64,000 nucleotides of DNA from Acuticoccus sp965213555 (lineage in GTDB: Bacteria; Pseudomonadota; Alphaproteobacteria; Rhizobiales; Amorphaceae), in contig NZ_OZ243890.1 of assembly GCF_965213555.1 (NCBI RefSeq), forward strand, positions 62,001-126,000, given 5' to 3'. Below the pieces are notes generated by a model. That model saw nothing but the letters and a program-made list of their open reading frames with translations. It made no database searches and was not told the origin of the DNA. Each line of letters starts with the position of its first letter. Positions within the stretch are counted from its first letter, which is position 1. Of the stretch, positions 16,520 through 25,102 are shown piece after piece. Made by a program: the position numbers and the translations under genes.

Positions 16520-17272
16520 ATGCGCGGGGAAGGCGGCGAGGCGGTGGAGGCGCCGCGCTACCAGCGCGTGGCGGAGGACCTCATGGCGCGGCTGCGCGCC
16601 GGCGAGTTCCCCGTGGGGTCGATGCTGCCCACCGAGCTGGCGCTCGCGAGCGCCTACGGCGTCAGTCGCCACACCGTCCGTGCGGCGCTCGACCGGCTCG
16701 AGAGCCTCGGACTGGTGCGCCGGCTCCAAGGGTCGGGCACATCGGTCGCCGGCATCGAGCCGGCCGATCGGTTCGCGCAGGAGGTGAGCGCCCTCGACCA
16801 GCTCCTGCAGTACCCCGAGAACACCCGCCTCTTCCCCCTGCGCGCCGCGCGGGTCACCGCCGACGACAGCCTCGCCGCCCGACTGCGCCTCCCGGCCGGT
16901 GACTGGGTCAGGATCGACGGGGTGCGGCGGGTGAAGATCACCGCGCCGCCGATCTCGCTCGCCACGATCTACCTGCGCGCCGCCTACGCCGACATCCTCG
17001 ACGACGTGGGCGCGGGGAGCGAGCCCGTGTACGCTCAGGTCGCCGCGAAGCACGCGCTGCGCATCAGCGAGGTCGCCGTGGAGGTGAGCGCCACCTCGGT
17101 GGACGTCGCGACCGCACAGGTGCTCGACGTGGGAGCCGGGACGCCGGGCCTTCTGGTTGAGCGGCGCTACCTCGACCAGTACGGCCGCGTGTTCGAGGTC
17201 TCCTCGAGCCTGCATCCGGCCGAGCGCTTCCGCTACACGATGCTGTGGCGCCGGGCGTCGCCCCCGCGCTGA
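16520..17272 (+). CDS. GntR-family regulator, HutC/UTRA type
   Basis: A 250-residue transcription factor. The N-terminal winged helix spans about residues 12-80 (RYQRVAEDLMARLRAGEFPVGSMLP, then the recognition region GVSRHTVRAALDRLESLGLV), followed by a UTRA ligand-binding domain at about 95-240 with the PISLATIYLRAAYADI strand and a C-terminal LVERRYLDQYGRVFEVSSS motif. HutC-type proteins sense small carboxylates or sugar derivatives. ATG at 16520 is chosen; an in-frame GTG lies directly before it and the Shine-Dalgarno is poor. It probably regulates the upstream monooxygenase and possibly the convergent lyase operon, whose stop is only 5 bases away. Confidence 0.88.
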   Translation: MRGEGGEAVEAPRYQRVAEDLMARLRAGEFPVGSMLPTELALASAYGVSRHTVRAALDRLESLGLVRRLQGSGTSVAGIEPADRFAQEVSALDQLLQYPENTRLFPLRAARVTADDSLAARLRLPAGDWVRIDGVRRVKITAPPISLATIYLRAAYADILDDVGAGSEPVYAQVAAKHALRISEVAVEVSATSVDVATAQVLDVGAGTPGLLVERRYLDQYGRVFEVSSSLHPAERFRYTMLWRRASPPR

Positions 17273-17277
17273 CGGCC

Positions 17278-18172
17278 TTACGGCGCACCGCCGTCCCGCC
17301 GCGCCGCCTCCGCCGCGATCCGCAGCGTCCGCTCCGCCATCACGACGATGTCGATGGCGACGAAGGTGCCGTCGACCACCGCGGTGCCGCGCCCGGTCGC
17401 AAGCCCTTCTTGGTAGGCGGCGACGATGGTGCGTGCGCGGGCGACCTCCTCCGCCGTCGGCGTGAAGGCGCGGTTCGTCGGCGCCACCTGCGCGGGGTGG
17501 AAGACGCACTTGCCCGAGAAGCCGAGCTCGCGGGCGAGCTCAGCGTCCTTGCCCGAGGCCGCGCCGTCCTTGACGTCCGAAAGGTAGGGCGCGTCGATGG
17601 CCGCCGCACCGACCGCCGCGGCCGCCGTCGCCACGACCGCGCGGGGGAAGGCGAGGCCGGCCGGCGTCATCGCGCCGCCGGTCGCCGCGGTGAAGTCGCC
17701 GGGGCCGAAGAACAGCGCCGCCGTCCGCGGCGAGGCGTCGGTGATGGCGAGGGCGCCGAGGATGCCGCGGGGGGTCTCCAGCGTCAGGATCAGCGCGACC
17801 TGCGTCCCGCCGGCCCGGTCGAGCGCCTCGACGACGGCGTCGACGTCGGCGGGCCGCTCGACCTTGGGGACGAGGACCGCGTCGACGCGGTCGAGCGGAA
17901 GCGCGGCGAGGTCGTGCCCCAGCGCGTCGCTGCCGACGCCGTTGACCCGCACGACGCGCTCGGCCGGGCCGAAGTCGAGCGTCGCCAGCGCCTCGGCCAC
18001 CGCGCGGCGCGCCGCGTCCTTCTCGCCGGGAGGGCACGCCGTCCTCGAGGTCGAAGGCGCAGACGTCGGCGCCGAGGCCGACCGCCTTGGCGAGCCGCTC
18101 CGCGCGGTGGCCCGGCGTGATCAGCATCGTCCGGCGCAGGCGGCTGCGCGGGTCCAACGCCGCCTCCGTCAT
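17278..18172 (-). pseudogene. HpcH/HpaI (CitE-like) lyase with a single-base frameshift
   Basis: Two frames together encode one CitE-like protein of about 297 residues. The first starts at ATG 18172 (TEAALDPRSRLRRTMLITPGH, then ADVCAFDLEDGVPS) and the second continues from about 18028 (RRAVAEALATLDF to a stop at 17278, with KCVFHPAQVAPTNRAF near the end). An extra base in the GGG run at 18028-18030 (plus strand) breaks the frame just after the acidic DLEDGVPS motif. Removing one base restores a full-length protein. It lies 40 bases after a CaiB/BaiF CoA-transferase, a natural partner for CoA-ester cleavage. Either a real inactivating mutation or a sequencing error in a homopolymer. Confidence 0.82.
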
Positions 18173-18212
18173 CGCCGCGACGGTGCGTGCACCGCGCGCG
18201 GCCGAGCCAGGG

Positions 18213-19415
18213 TCAGATGACCCCGAGCTGCTGGAGCACCGCCACGCGTTCCTTGGTGAGCCCCAGGCGACCCTCGTAGATCTCCTCGTTGTGGCTGCCG
18301 AGGGCGGGACCGGCCCAGGTGATGCGGCCGGGCGTGTCGGACAGGCGCGGCACGACGTTCGGCAGGGCGAGCTCGCCGGCGCGCTCGTCCTCGAAGTAGA
18401 CGATGTTGTCGCGCGCCTTGTACTGCGGGTCCTCGAAGATCTCATCGACGGCGTAGACCGGGCCGCACGGCACCTGATGGCGCTCGCAGATCGCCATCAG
18501 CTCGTCGCGATCGTACTTGGCCGTCCACTCCGCGACGGTCTCGTCCACCGCCTCGCGGTCGGCGTCGCGCTCCGCCACGGTGCCCCACTTGCCGTCGCCG
18601 GCGACGTCGGGGATGCCCATCGCCTCGGCGAGGCGGGCGAAGATCTTGTCGCTGGTACAGGCGATGGCGATCCAGCGCCCGTCCGAGGTCGGGTAGTGGC
18701 TGTGCGGCACGACGTTGACCGTGCCCGGACCCATGCGCTGCCGTACGTAGCCCTTCATGTGGTAGGACGGCGCGAGCTCATCGAGGATGCGGAAGATCGG
18801 CTCGTAGAGCCCGATGTCGATGTACTGGCCGCGTCCGGTGTGGTCACGCGCCCTCAGCGCCATCATCGTGCCTAGCGCGCCGTAGAGCCCTGCAAGGTAA
18901 TCCGGGATCGTCGCCGAACCCGGCGTGACCGGCGGACGGTCCGGGAAGCCCGCGAGGAAGGACAGGCCGCCGAACGCGTTGCCGATCCGACCGAAGCCGG
19001 GGCGGTCCTTGTAGGGTCCCGTCTGCCCGTAGCCCGTGATGCGCACCATGACGAGGCGCGGGTTCACCTCCGACAGGACGTCCCAGCCGAGGCCCCATCG
19101 CTCCAGCGTGCCGGGCTGGAAGTTCTCCACCAACACGTCGGCGTCGGCGACGAGCTGCTTGAAAAGCTCCACACCCTCGGGCTTCCTGAGGTCGAGTGTG
19201 ATCGACTTCTTGTTGCGGCACTCCGACAGCCAGGGCAGCGTGTCGCCGCAGGGATGGACCGAGCCGAAGCGGCGCAGCGCGTCGCCGATCTGCGGCAGCT
19301 CGACCTTCACGACCTCGGCGCCGAACTCGGCGAGCTGCGTGGAGCAGAACGGCCCCGCGAGGAAGCTCGCGCTGTCGATCACGCGGATGCCCTGAAGGGC
19401 CTGGGTGTCGCTCAT
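18213..19415 (-). CDS. CaiB/BaiF family III CoA-transferase
   Basis: A 400-residue family III CoA-transferase, which moves CoA between an acyl-CoA and a free carboxylate through an aspartyl intermediate. Seen: IRVIDSASFLAGPFCSTQLAEFGAEVVKVE at the start, ADVLVENFQPGTLERWGL near residues 91-110, GYGQTGPYKDRPGFGRIGNA near 128-148 and the catalytic aspartate candidate Asp172 in IPDYLAGLYGALG. ATG at 19415 preferred; two further in-frame ATGs lie up to 18 bases upstream. It precedes a frameshifted CitE-like lyase and follows an SDR gene by 93 bases. Together they suggest activation and cleavage of a hydroxy-dicarboxylate (citramalate/malate-like), which is inference. Confidence 0.92.
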   Translation of the reverse strand: MSDTQALQGIRVIDSASFLAGPFCSTQLAEFGAEVVKVELPQIGDALRRFGSVHPCGDTLPWLSECRNKKSITLDLRKPEGVELFKQLVADADVLVENFQPGTLERWGLGWDVLSEVNPRLVMVRITGYGQTGPYKDRPGFGRIGNAFGGLSFLAGFPDRPPVTPGSATIPDYLAGLYGALGTMMALRARDHTGRGQYIDIGLYEPIFRILDELAPSYHMKGYVRQRMGPGTVNVVPHSHYPTSDGRWIAIACTSDKIFARLAEAMGIPDVAGDGKWGTVAERDADREAVDETVAEWTAKYDRDELMAICERHQVPCGPVYAVDEIFEDPQYKARDNIVYFEDERAGELALPNVVPRLSDTPGRITWAGPALGSHNEEIYEGRLGLTKERVAVLQQLGVI

Positions 19416-19508
19416 CGCTGCCATCCTACGCATCGTTCGGCGGCCGTCGGCCCCGTGCCTCCGGCACGATACGCCCGCCCGTGGACGAGCCGCAACAGGC
19501 GCCTCGCG

Positions 19509-20231
19509 TCAGCCGGCGAGCCAGCCGCCGTCGACGGGCAGCAGCGCGCCCGTGGTGAAGGTGGCGTCGGCGGCGAGGTACAGTGCGGCGGCGGCGACCT
19601 CGTCGGCGCGGCCGAACCGCTCCATGGGGTGGCGGGCGCGCGAGCCCTCGCGCGCCTCGTCGGGTGCGCCGGCGCGCGCGAAGGAGCGCTCGAGCATGTC
19701 CGTCTCGATGGCGCCGGGGACGATGCAGTTCACCCTGATGCCCTCGTGCGCGTAGTCGAGCGCCAGGCTTCGGGTCAACGCGACGACGGCGCCCTTGGAG
19801 GCGACGTAAGACGCGTTGGCCCGCCCGCCGGCGATCGCGAGCTGCGAGGCGACGGTGATGATGGCCCCGCTCCGGCTCGCCCGCATGAAGGGGAGCACCG
19901 CCTCCATCCAGACCACCGTGCCCATGAGGTTGACCTCGAGGACCTCGCGCCACGTCGCCTCGCTCGTCTCATGCAGCGCCCCGCCGACGGAGATCGCCGC
20001 GGCGGTGACGAGCACGTCCGCCCCGCCGAACGCCTGCACCGCTTGGGCGGCGGTGTGCCGGTCCGAAACGTCGCAGGTGACTGCCTCGATGCCGGTGGAC
20101 GGCGAGACCGGGCGACGGTCGACCGCAAGCACCCTTGCCCCCTCCGTCGCAAACTGGCGCGCCGTCGCGGCACCGATCCCACCCGCGGCGCCGGTGACGA
20201 TGCAGCGCACGCCGGCGAGGCGGCCGGTCAC
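19509..20231 (-). CDS. Short-chain dehydrogenase/reductase
   Basis: A 240-residue classical SDR: cofactor motif TGAAGGIG at residues 13-20, catalytic Ser129, Tyr142 and Lys146 (YVASK), and GAIETDML near 180 with a C-terminal LLPVDGGWL tail. Asp38 of the AVDRRP strand suggests an NAD preference. The start is GTG at 20231, overlapping the stop of the ABC ATPase by 4 bases (GTGA), so it is translated with the importer and probably oxidises or reduces the imported compound. A CoA-transferase and lyase follow downstream on the same strand. Confidence 0.9.
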   Translation of the reverse strand: MTGRLAGVRCIVTGAAGGIGAATARQFATEGARVLAVDRRPVSPSTGIEAVTCDVSDRHTAAQAVQAFGGADVLVTAAAISVGGALHETSEATWREVLEVNLMGTVVWMEAVLPFMRASRSGAIITVASQLAIAGGRANASYVASKGAVVALTRSLALDYAHEGIRVNCIVPGAIETDMLERSFARAGAPDEAREGSRARHPMERFGRADEVAAAALYLAADATFTTGALLPVDGGWLAG

Positions 20232-21019
20232 ACGAGGATCTTGTCGAGGAAGCGACGCAGCCGCTCGCTGTCGGCGCCGCCGAACAGTCGCTCGGGCGGG
20301 CCGGACTCCACGTCCCGTCCCTCGTCCATGAAGATCACGCGGTCGGCCACCTTCTTGGCGAAGCCCATCTCGTGGGTGGCGACGATCATCGTCATGCCCT
20401 CGCCCGCCACCTGCTCCATGGTGGCAAGCACCTCACCGACGAGCTCGGGGTCGAGCGCGGAGGTCGGCTCGTCGAACAGCATCACCTTCGGCCGCATGGC
20501 GAGCGCACGGGCGATGGCGACGCGCTGGCGCTGCCCGCCCGACAGGTGCTCCGGGTAGGCGTCCGCCTTCTCGCCGAGGCCCACCTTGGCCAGGAGCCGA
20601 TGCCCCTCCCCGGCGGCGTCGCGCACCGACAGGCCGAGGACGGCGGTGGGCCCGGCGATGACGTTCTCCAGCGCGGTGAGGTGGGGCCACAGGTAGAAGT
20701 GCTGGAACACCATGCCGATCTCGGCCCGCATCGCGGCGAGCTCGCGGCCTCGCATGGGACGGCGCCGACCGCTGCCCTCCACGAAGCCCACGGGACGGCC
20801 GTCGACCCGCACCTCGCCCTCGGTCGGTTCCTCCAGGTGGTTGATGCAGCGCAGCAGCGTGCTCTTGCCCGAGCCCGACGGGCCGATGAGGCAGACGACC
20901 TCGCCCGCGCCCACCGTCAGCGACACCCCGCGCAGGGCGTGAACGGCGCCGAACCGCTTGGCGAGGCGGTCCACCTCCACCATCGGACGGGCGCCTTCGG
21001 GTGGGGCGGACGCGCTCAC
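20228..21019 (-). CDS. Polar amino-acid-type ABC transporter ATPase (GlnQ/HisP-like)
   Basis: A 263-residue ABC ATPase. Walker A GPSGSGKST, Q-loop MVFQHFYLWPHLT, signature LSGGQRQRVAIARALA, Walker B VMLFDEPTSALDP and the H-loop ATHEMGF are all intact, with GlnQ-type spacing. It energises import through the permease encoded just upstream. GTG at 21019 overlaps the permease stop (GTGA) and is preferred; an ATG at 20983 is the alternative start and matches typical homologues (about 250 residues). The frame runs further upstream through the permease gene in another frame, which is not coding here. Final gene overlap with the SDR is also GTGA. Confidence 0.92.
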   Translation of the reverse strand: MSASAPPEGARPMVEVDRLAKRFGAVHALRGVSLTVGAGEVVCLIGPSGSGKSTLLRCINHLEEPTEGEVRVDGRPVGFVEGSGRRRPMRGRELAAMRAEIGMVFQHFYLWPHLTALENVIAGPTAVLGLSVRDAAGEGHRLLAKVGLGEKADAYPEHLSGGQRQRVAIARALAMRPKVMLFDEPTSALDPELVGEVLATMEQVAGEGMTMIVATHEMGFAKKVADRVIFMDEGRDVESGPPERLFGGADSERLRRFLDKILV

Positions 21020-21738
21020 GCCTCGCGCGCCGCGCCGACGTGGTCCATGAGGAGGCGGCGGCGCTTGGACGGGCTCAGCCCGCGACGCTCCACCGCAAAG
21101 CGCCGCTCGAGGAACAGCTGCAGCCCGGTGAGCGCGCTCGTCAGCACGAGGTAGATCGCCCCCGCCGCCGTCAGGATCTCGATCGCGCGGTAGGTGGACG
21201 AGTAGATCATCTGCGCCGTCAGCATCAGCTCCTGCACCGTGATCACCGAGGCGAGCGACGTGTTCTTGGTGTGGGTGATGAAGTTCGACATGTAGGGCGG
21301 GATGACGATGCGGATCGCCTGGGGCAGCACGATGCGGCGCAACGTCGAGCCGGAGCGCATCCCCACCGCCTGCGCCGCCTCGCGCTGCCCGGGGTGCACC
21401 GCCTGAAGCCCTGCGCGCAGGATCTCGCAGTTGTAAGCAGCTGAGCTCGCCGAGAACGCGATGATCGCCGCTGGGAACGCCTCGAGCGTCAGCCCGAACG
21501 CCGGTGCGGCGTAGTAGATGAAGAAGAGGTGCAGGAGCACGGGCGTGCCGCGGAAGATCCAGACGTAGGTCCACACCGCCGAGCGCAGCCAGCCGAGCTT
21601 CGACAGCCGGCCGAGCGCGAGGAGGAGGCCGAGGCTCGTCCCGATGGCCTGGCTGACGACGGCGAGCGCGATCGTCAGCAGCGAGGCCTCGAGAAGCACC
21701 GGCAGGTACGTGCCGACGACGCTGAAGTCGAGGTCCAC
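21016..21738 (-). CDS. Amino-acid-type ABC transporter permease (HisM/GlnP-like)
   Basis: A 240-residue inner-membrane permease with five or so hydrophobic helices. The TSLGLLLALGRLSKLGWLR and YVWIFRGTPVLLHLFFIYY segments, and the EAA loop EAAQAVGMRSGSTLRRIVLPQAIRIVIPP around residues 120-148, are hallmarks of the His/Glu/Gln/Arg/opine permease family. Only one permease is present, so it probably forms a homodimer. The start codon is GTG at 21738, buried inside a hairpin shared with the binding-protein stop. The stop overlaps the ATPase GTG start. Confidence 0.92.
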   Translation of the reverse strand: MDLDFSVVGTYLPVLLEASLLTIALAVVSQAIGTSLGLLLALGRLSKLGWLRSAVWTYVWIFRGTPVLLHLFFIYYAAPAFGLTLEAFPAAIIAFSASSAAYNCEILRAGLQAVHPGQREAAQAVGMRSGSTLRRIVLPQAIRIVIPPYMSNFITHTKNTSLASVITVQELMLTAQMIYSSTYRAIEILTAAGAIYLVLTSALTGLQLFLERRFAVERRGLSPSKRRRLLMDHVGAAREA

Positions 21739-21762
21739 GGCGAGCCCTCGCTAGCTCGCCGT
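21737..21762 (-). promoter_or_regulatory. Intercistronic hairpin spanning SBP stop and permease start
   Basis: Perfect 8-base arms ACGGCGAG and CTCGCCGT with a 10-base loop occupy the whole gap between the binding protein and the permease. One arm contains part of the binding-protein stop and the other part of the permease GTG start, so folding would reduce permease translation and stabilise the upstream message. Inferred role; stem seen directly. Confidence 0.5.
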
Positions 21763-22568
21763 CACGGCACCTCGTCGACGAGCTCGGCGGAGAAGTTCTC
21801 GATGCCGAAGTACTTCAGCGCCCACTCGTCGAGGAGGCCCTCCTCGCGGGCGGAGCGGATTGCCTCGTCCACCGCGGCCTTCAGCTCCGGCGAGCCCTTC
21901 TGCATCGGCACGCCGACGAAGCGCACCTGGTAGGGCTCGCCGACGATCTCGGCGACGCCCGGCCGCTCGCGCACGAAGTTCGCGGCCGCGGTGTCCGGGG
22001 CGACGACGGCGTCGATGCGGCCGATGGCAAGGTCCTGGAACATCTCGGCGTAGCCGGCGTAGCCCTTGAAGCCTTCAAACGCGCCGTGCTCCTCCTCGAT
22101 GGCTCGGGCCGGCACCTCTCCGTCGTTGCCGCCGGCGATGGCGCCGACGCGCTTGCCAGCGAGGGTCGCCGGGCCTTCGATGTCGGTCGCGTCGGAGCGG
22201 CGAACGACGACGACGGCGGAGCGCGAGTAGGGGATTGAGTAGTCGAACGTGCCCTTGCGCTCCTCGGTGATGTTGACGTTGGAGAAGACGGCATCGAAGC
22301 GGCCGGTCTGGAGGCCGGGCAGGATGCCCTTCCAGTCGAGCCGGTTGAGCTCGATGGGCACGCCCAGCTTCTCCTCCACGTAGCGGGCGACCTCGATGTC
22401 GTACCCGGTCAGCTCGTTGTTCTCGTCGACGTAGGTGACCGGCGGCAGGTTGCCGCTCGTCGCAGCGACGAGCTCGCCGCGCTCCCTGATCTCGCTAAGG
22501 TCGGCCGACGCCGCGCCCGCCGCGACGAGCACCGTCAGTGCGGCTGCCGCTCCTAAGATCCGCTTCAT
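21762..22568 (-). CDS. Amino-acid-type ABC transporter substrate-binding protein
   Basis: A 268-residue SBP_bac_3-family receptor with a Sec signal peptide at about residues 1-20 (cleavage near ASA before DLSEIRERGEL). The LPPVTYVDENNELTGYDIEVARYVEEKLG block and LQTGRFDAVFSNVNITEERK segment, with an aspartate-rich ligand pocket, match the polar amino-acid/opine receptors. ATG at 22568 follows GGGAGAC. First gene of a probable SBP-permease-ATPase-SDR operon, divergent from the acyl-CoA synthetase gene. Ligand unknown; the downstream SDR and CoA-transferase argue for a compound that is oxidised and then CoA-activated. Confidence 0.92.
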   Translation of the reverse strand: MKRILGAAAALTVLVAAGAASADLSEIRERGELVAATSGNLPPVTYVDENNELTGYDIEVARYVEEKLGVPIELNRLDWKGILPGLQTGRFDAVFSNVNITEERKGTFDYSIPYSRSAVVVVRRSDATDIEGPATLAGKRVGAIAGGNDGEVPARAIEEEHGAFEGFKGYAGYAEMFQDLAIGRIDAVVAPDTAAANFVRERPGVAEIVGEPYQVRFVGVPMQKGSPELKAAVDEAIRSAREEGLLDEWALKYFGIENFSAELVDEVP

Positions 22569-22708
22569 CGTCGTCTCCCGCGTGTGTCCCGTCGCCCAAG
22601 CCGAAGGCAAGCCGCGCGCCAAGGCGCTGCACCTTACTGCGCGCCGACGCCGGTGTCGCGCCAACGTCGTCGCGCGGTGGGTTTGCGGGCGTCCCAGAGG
22701 GGCTAAGG

Positions 22709-22743
22709 TGGCGGTCCTGAGACCTCAGAACGCGGAACCGCCA
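22709..22743 (+). repeat. Inverted repeat overlapping the synthetase start codon
   Basis: TGGCGGT and ACCGCCA (7-base perfect arms, 21-base spacer that itself contains CTGAG-AC-CTCAG) bracket the region just upstream of the acyl-CoA synthetase; the right arm ends on the A of its ATG. It could occlude the start in RNA or be an operator in the divergent promoter region. Confidence 0.35.
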
Positions 22744-24901
22744 TGACGCGCGCCCCCTACCCCGCCGAAGAGCTGCAGCGCCTGTTCGCTCCCGAGCGCA
22801 TCGCGATCGTCGGTGTGTCGTCCCGGGAGACCTCGTTCGGCGCGCGCTTCGTGCAGAACCTTGCCCACTTCGAAGGCACGGTGGACCTCATCAACCCAAA
22901 GTACGGCGAGCTGCACGGGCGGCCTTGCCACCCCTCGCTGTCCGCGCTAGGCGCGCGGCCGGACTGCGTCGTCGTCGCGACGGACCTCTCGACGGTGGAG
23001 CCGATCTTCGAGGAGTGCATCGCGGTGGGTGCGGGCGGGGTGGTGATGATCGCCTCGGGCTTTGCCGAGACCGGCGAGGCGGAAACGGTGGCGGTGCAGT
23101 CGCGTCTCGCGCGTCGTGCGGCGGAGAGCGGGGTCAAGCTCGTCGGCCCGAACACCATCGGCTTCGTGAACTTCGCGCGGAAGGCCGGTGCGACGTTCAT
23201 GACGGGGCTCAACCTCGAGCGTGGCTACGGGCTGGCCGGCGAGGATCGCAGGATCGGGTTCGTCAGCCAGTCCGGCGCGCTCGGCTTCGCGTTCGGTCAG
23301 GCGATGGAGCGCGGCGTCGGCTTCAGCCACGTCCTGACGTGCGGCAACTCGGCGGACGTCAACGTGGCGGACTGCGTAAGCTACCTGATCGAGGACCCCT
23401 CGACGCGGGCCATTGCGTGCCTCGTCGAGGGCATGGCCGACCCGCGTCAAATCGAGGCCGTGACGCGACGGGCGACCGCCGCCGGCAAGCCGCTCGTGCT
23501 CTACAAGATGGCCAAGGGCGAAGAAGGTGCGCGGGCGGCCGCCTCGCACACCGGCAACCTCGCCGGCTCCCACGATGCGTGGCGCACCATGGTGGAGCGC
23601 GCCGGCGGCATCTTCGCCGATGGTGTCGAGACGATGCTGGAGGTCGTCCAGTTCCTCGCCAAGGCGCCGCCGCCGACGGGGCCTGGCGCGGTCGTCATCG
23701 CGACGTCAGGCGGCGCGGCGATCATGGCGGCGGACGCGGCGGAGGAGTTCGGGGTCCCGCTGCCCCAGCCGAACGCCGACGTCACGGCGACGCTGAAGGC
23801 GCGCATCCCGCACTTCGGCTCGGCGCGCAACCCGTGCGACGTGACTGCGCAGGTGCTCAACGACACCGCATCGTTCACCGAGTGCGCGGAGGCGGTGCTC
23901 GGCCAGGAGGACTTCGGCACGCTCGTGGTGCCCCACGTCCTCGCATACGCGACGTCGGTGCCGCGCATCGCGCTGCTCAACGAGCTGGCGGCGAGTGCGG
24001 GCAAGCCCATCATCCTAACCTGGCATTCCGGCTGGCTGGAGGGACCGGGTGCGCTGGAGGCCGAGGCCGCGCCGCACCTCGGTCTTTTCCGGTCGGTCGA
24101 CAACTGCTTCCGCACGCTCGCGCTATGGCAGCGTTGGCACGCGCGCCAGCCCGACCAGCCCGCCGGCCGTGTGTCGACGCCTCCGCCGCGGACACGGTGC
24201 GCCAGGGCCTCGCGGGGGGGCGCACGCTCGCCGAGCGCGAGGCGAAGGCGGTGCTGTCGGCCTACGGGGTTCCCGTCGTCGACGAGCGGCGCGCCGCGAG
24301 CGCGGCGGAGGCGAGGGCAGCGGCCAAGGCGCTCGCCGGCCCGCTGGTCATGAAGGTCGATTCCCCCGACATCGCGCACAAGACGGAGGTCGGCGGCATC
24401 GCCCTAGGCCTCCGGACTCCGGACGCCGTCGCCGCCGCCTACGAGGCGATGATGGCGACCGTGGCGGAGCGCGCCCCAGGCGCACGGATCGACGGCGTGC
24501 TGCTCCAGCCGATGGTGCAGAGCGGTGTGGAGATCGTGGTCGGCGCGCGCGTCGACCCGGCGTTCGGCGCCATCGTCGTCGTCGGCCTCGGCGGCGTGTT
24601 CGTGGAGCTCATGCGCGACACCGTCGCCGCGCCGGCGCCGGTCACGACGCGACAGGCAGAGGACATGCTGCGGCGCCTCGCAGGCGCGAGGGTCCTCGAC
24701 GGCTTCCGCGACCTCCCCGCGGTTGACGTCCCCCGCCTCGCCGAGGTCGTCGCCCGCGTGTCGGAGTTCGCCGCGGACCACGCGGACCGCCTCGCCGAGC
24801 TCGACGTCAACCCGCTCATCTGCCGCAGTGCCGACATCGTCGCCGTGGACGCGCTCATCGTCACCCGCGAGGCAGCGCCCGCCGCGGTGGAGCCCGCCTG
24901 A
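22743..24901 (+). pseudogene. NDP-forming acyl-CoA synthetase with a single-base frameshift
   Basis: Together two frames encode a fused alpha-beta ADP-forming acyl-CoA synthetase of about 718 residues. The first frame (from ATG 22743) has the CoA-binding domain (RIAIVGVSSRETSFGARFV, about 17-130), the succinyl-CoA-ligase-like domain with VSQSGALG near 174 and the phosphohistidine candidate His269 in ASHTGNLAG. After about 24150-24170 the coding continues in another frame with the ATP-grasp domain (AVLSAYGVPVVDE, then VMKVDSPDIAHKTEVGGI) and ends at 24901. One base appears missing in the linker; the uncorrected first frame stops at 24353. The break sits between domains, so two separate chains cannot be fully excluded, but no start signal for a second chain is evident. 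Confidence 0.85.
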
Positions 24902-24916
24902 CGGCTCGCGCGCGCC

Positions 24917-25060
24917 TTGGATCCATCATTCCGGTGGAAGACCCGCCGGAGGCGTGTCTTCCTTGAAGCGACATTCCGGCGGAGCCGACACCCTCAGGAC
25001 CGCGCGGATCGTCCGATGGGTCAAGGGCGAAGAGCGAAGCGTCCCTTGAGGCATCGGACG
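24917..25060. repeat. Hairpin-rich intergenic repeat element (REP-like)
   Basis: The 201-base convergent gap after the synthetase contains two nested stems. Stem 1 at 24936-24962 pairs GGAAGAC with GTCTTCC around an inner CGCC/GGCG. Stem 2 at 25011-25059 pairs GTCCGATG with CATCGGAC and, inside, TCAAGGG with CCCTTGA, separated by symmetrical GG bulges. The 12-base CATTCCGG(T/C)GGA occurs twice (24927 and 24972). No gene is visible here. The layout resembles dispersed extragenic palindromic elements of rhizobial-type genomes and might also work as a bidirectional terminator. Single copy within this window. Confidence 0.5.
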
Positions 25061-25102
25061 CTCCGTGCGAGGCTAGGGCACCGAGGGAGCGTGCCGCCGC
25101 GC

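Noticed and set aside
20984..21574. N-terminal extension of the ABC ATPase to 448 residues
   Set aside because: The extra part is a frame-shifted reading of the permease gene; the ATPase begins at GTG 21019 (or ATG 20983).
24354..24901. A separate ATP-grasp subunit gene downstream of the synthetase
   Set aside because: No convincing start codon with a Shine-Dalgarno in front of the ATP-grasp part, and the fused enzyme is the common form; a one-base deletion is simpler.
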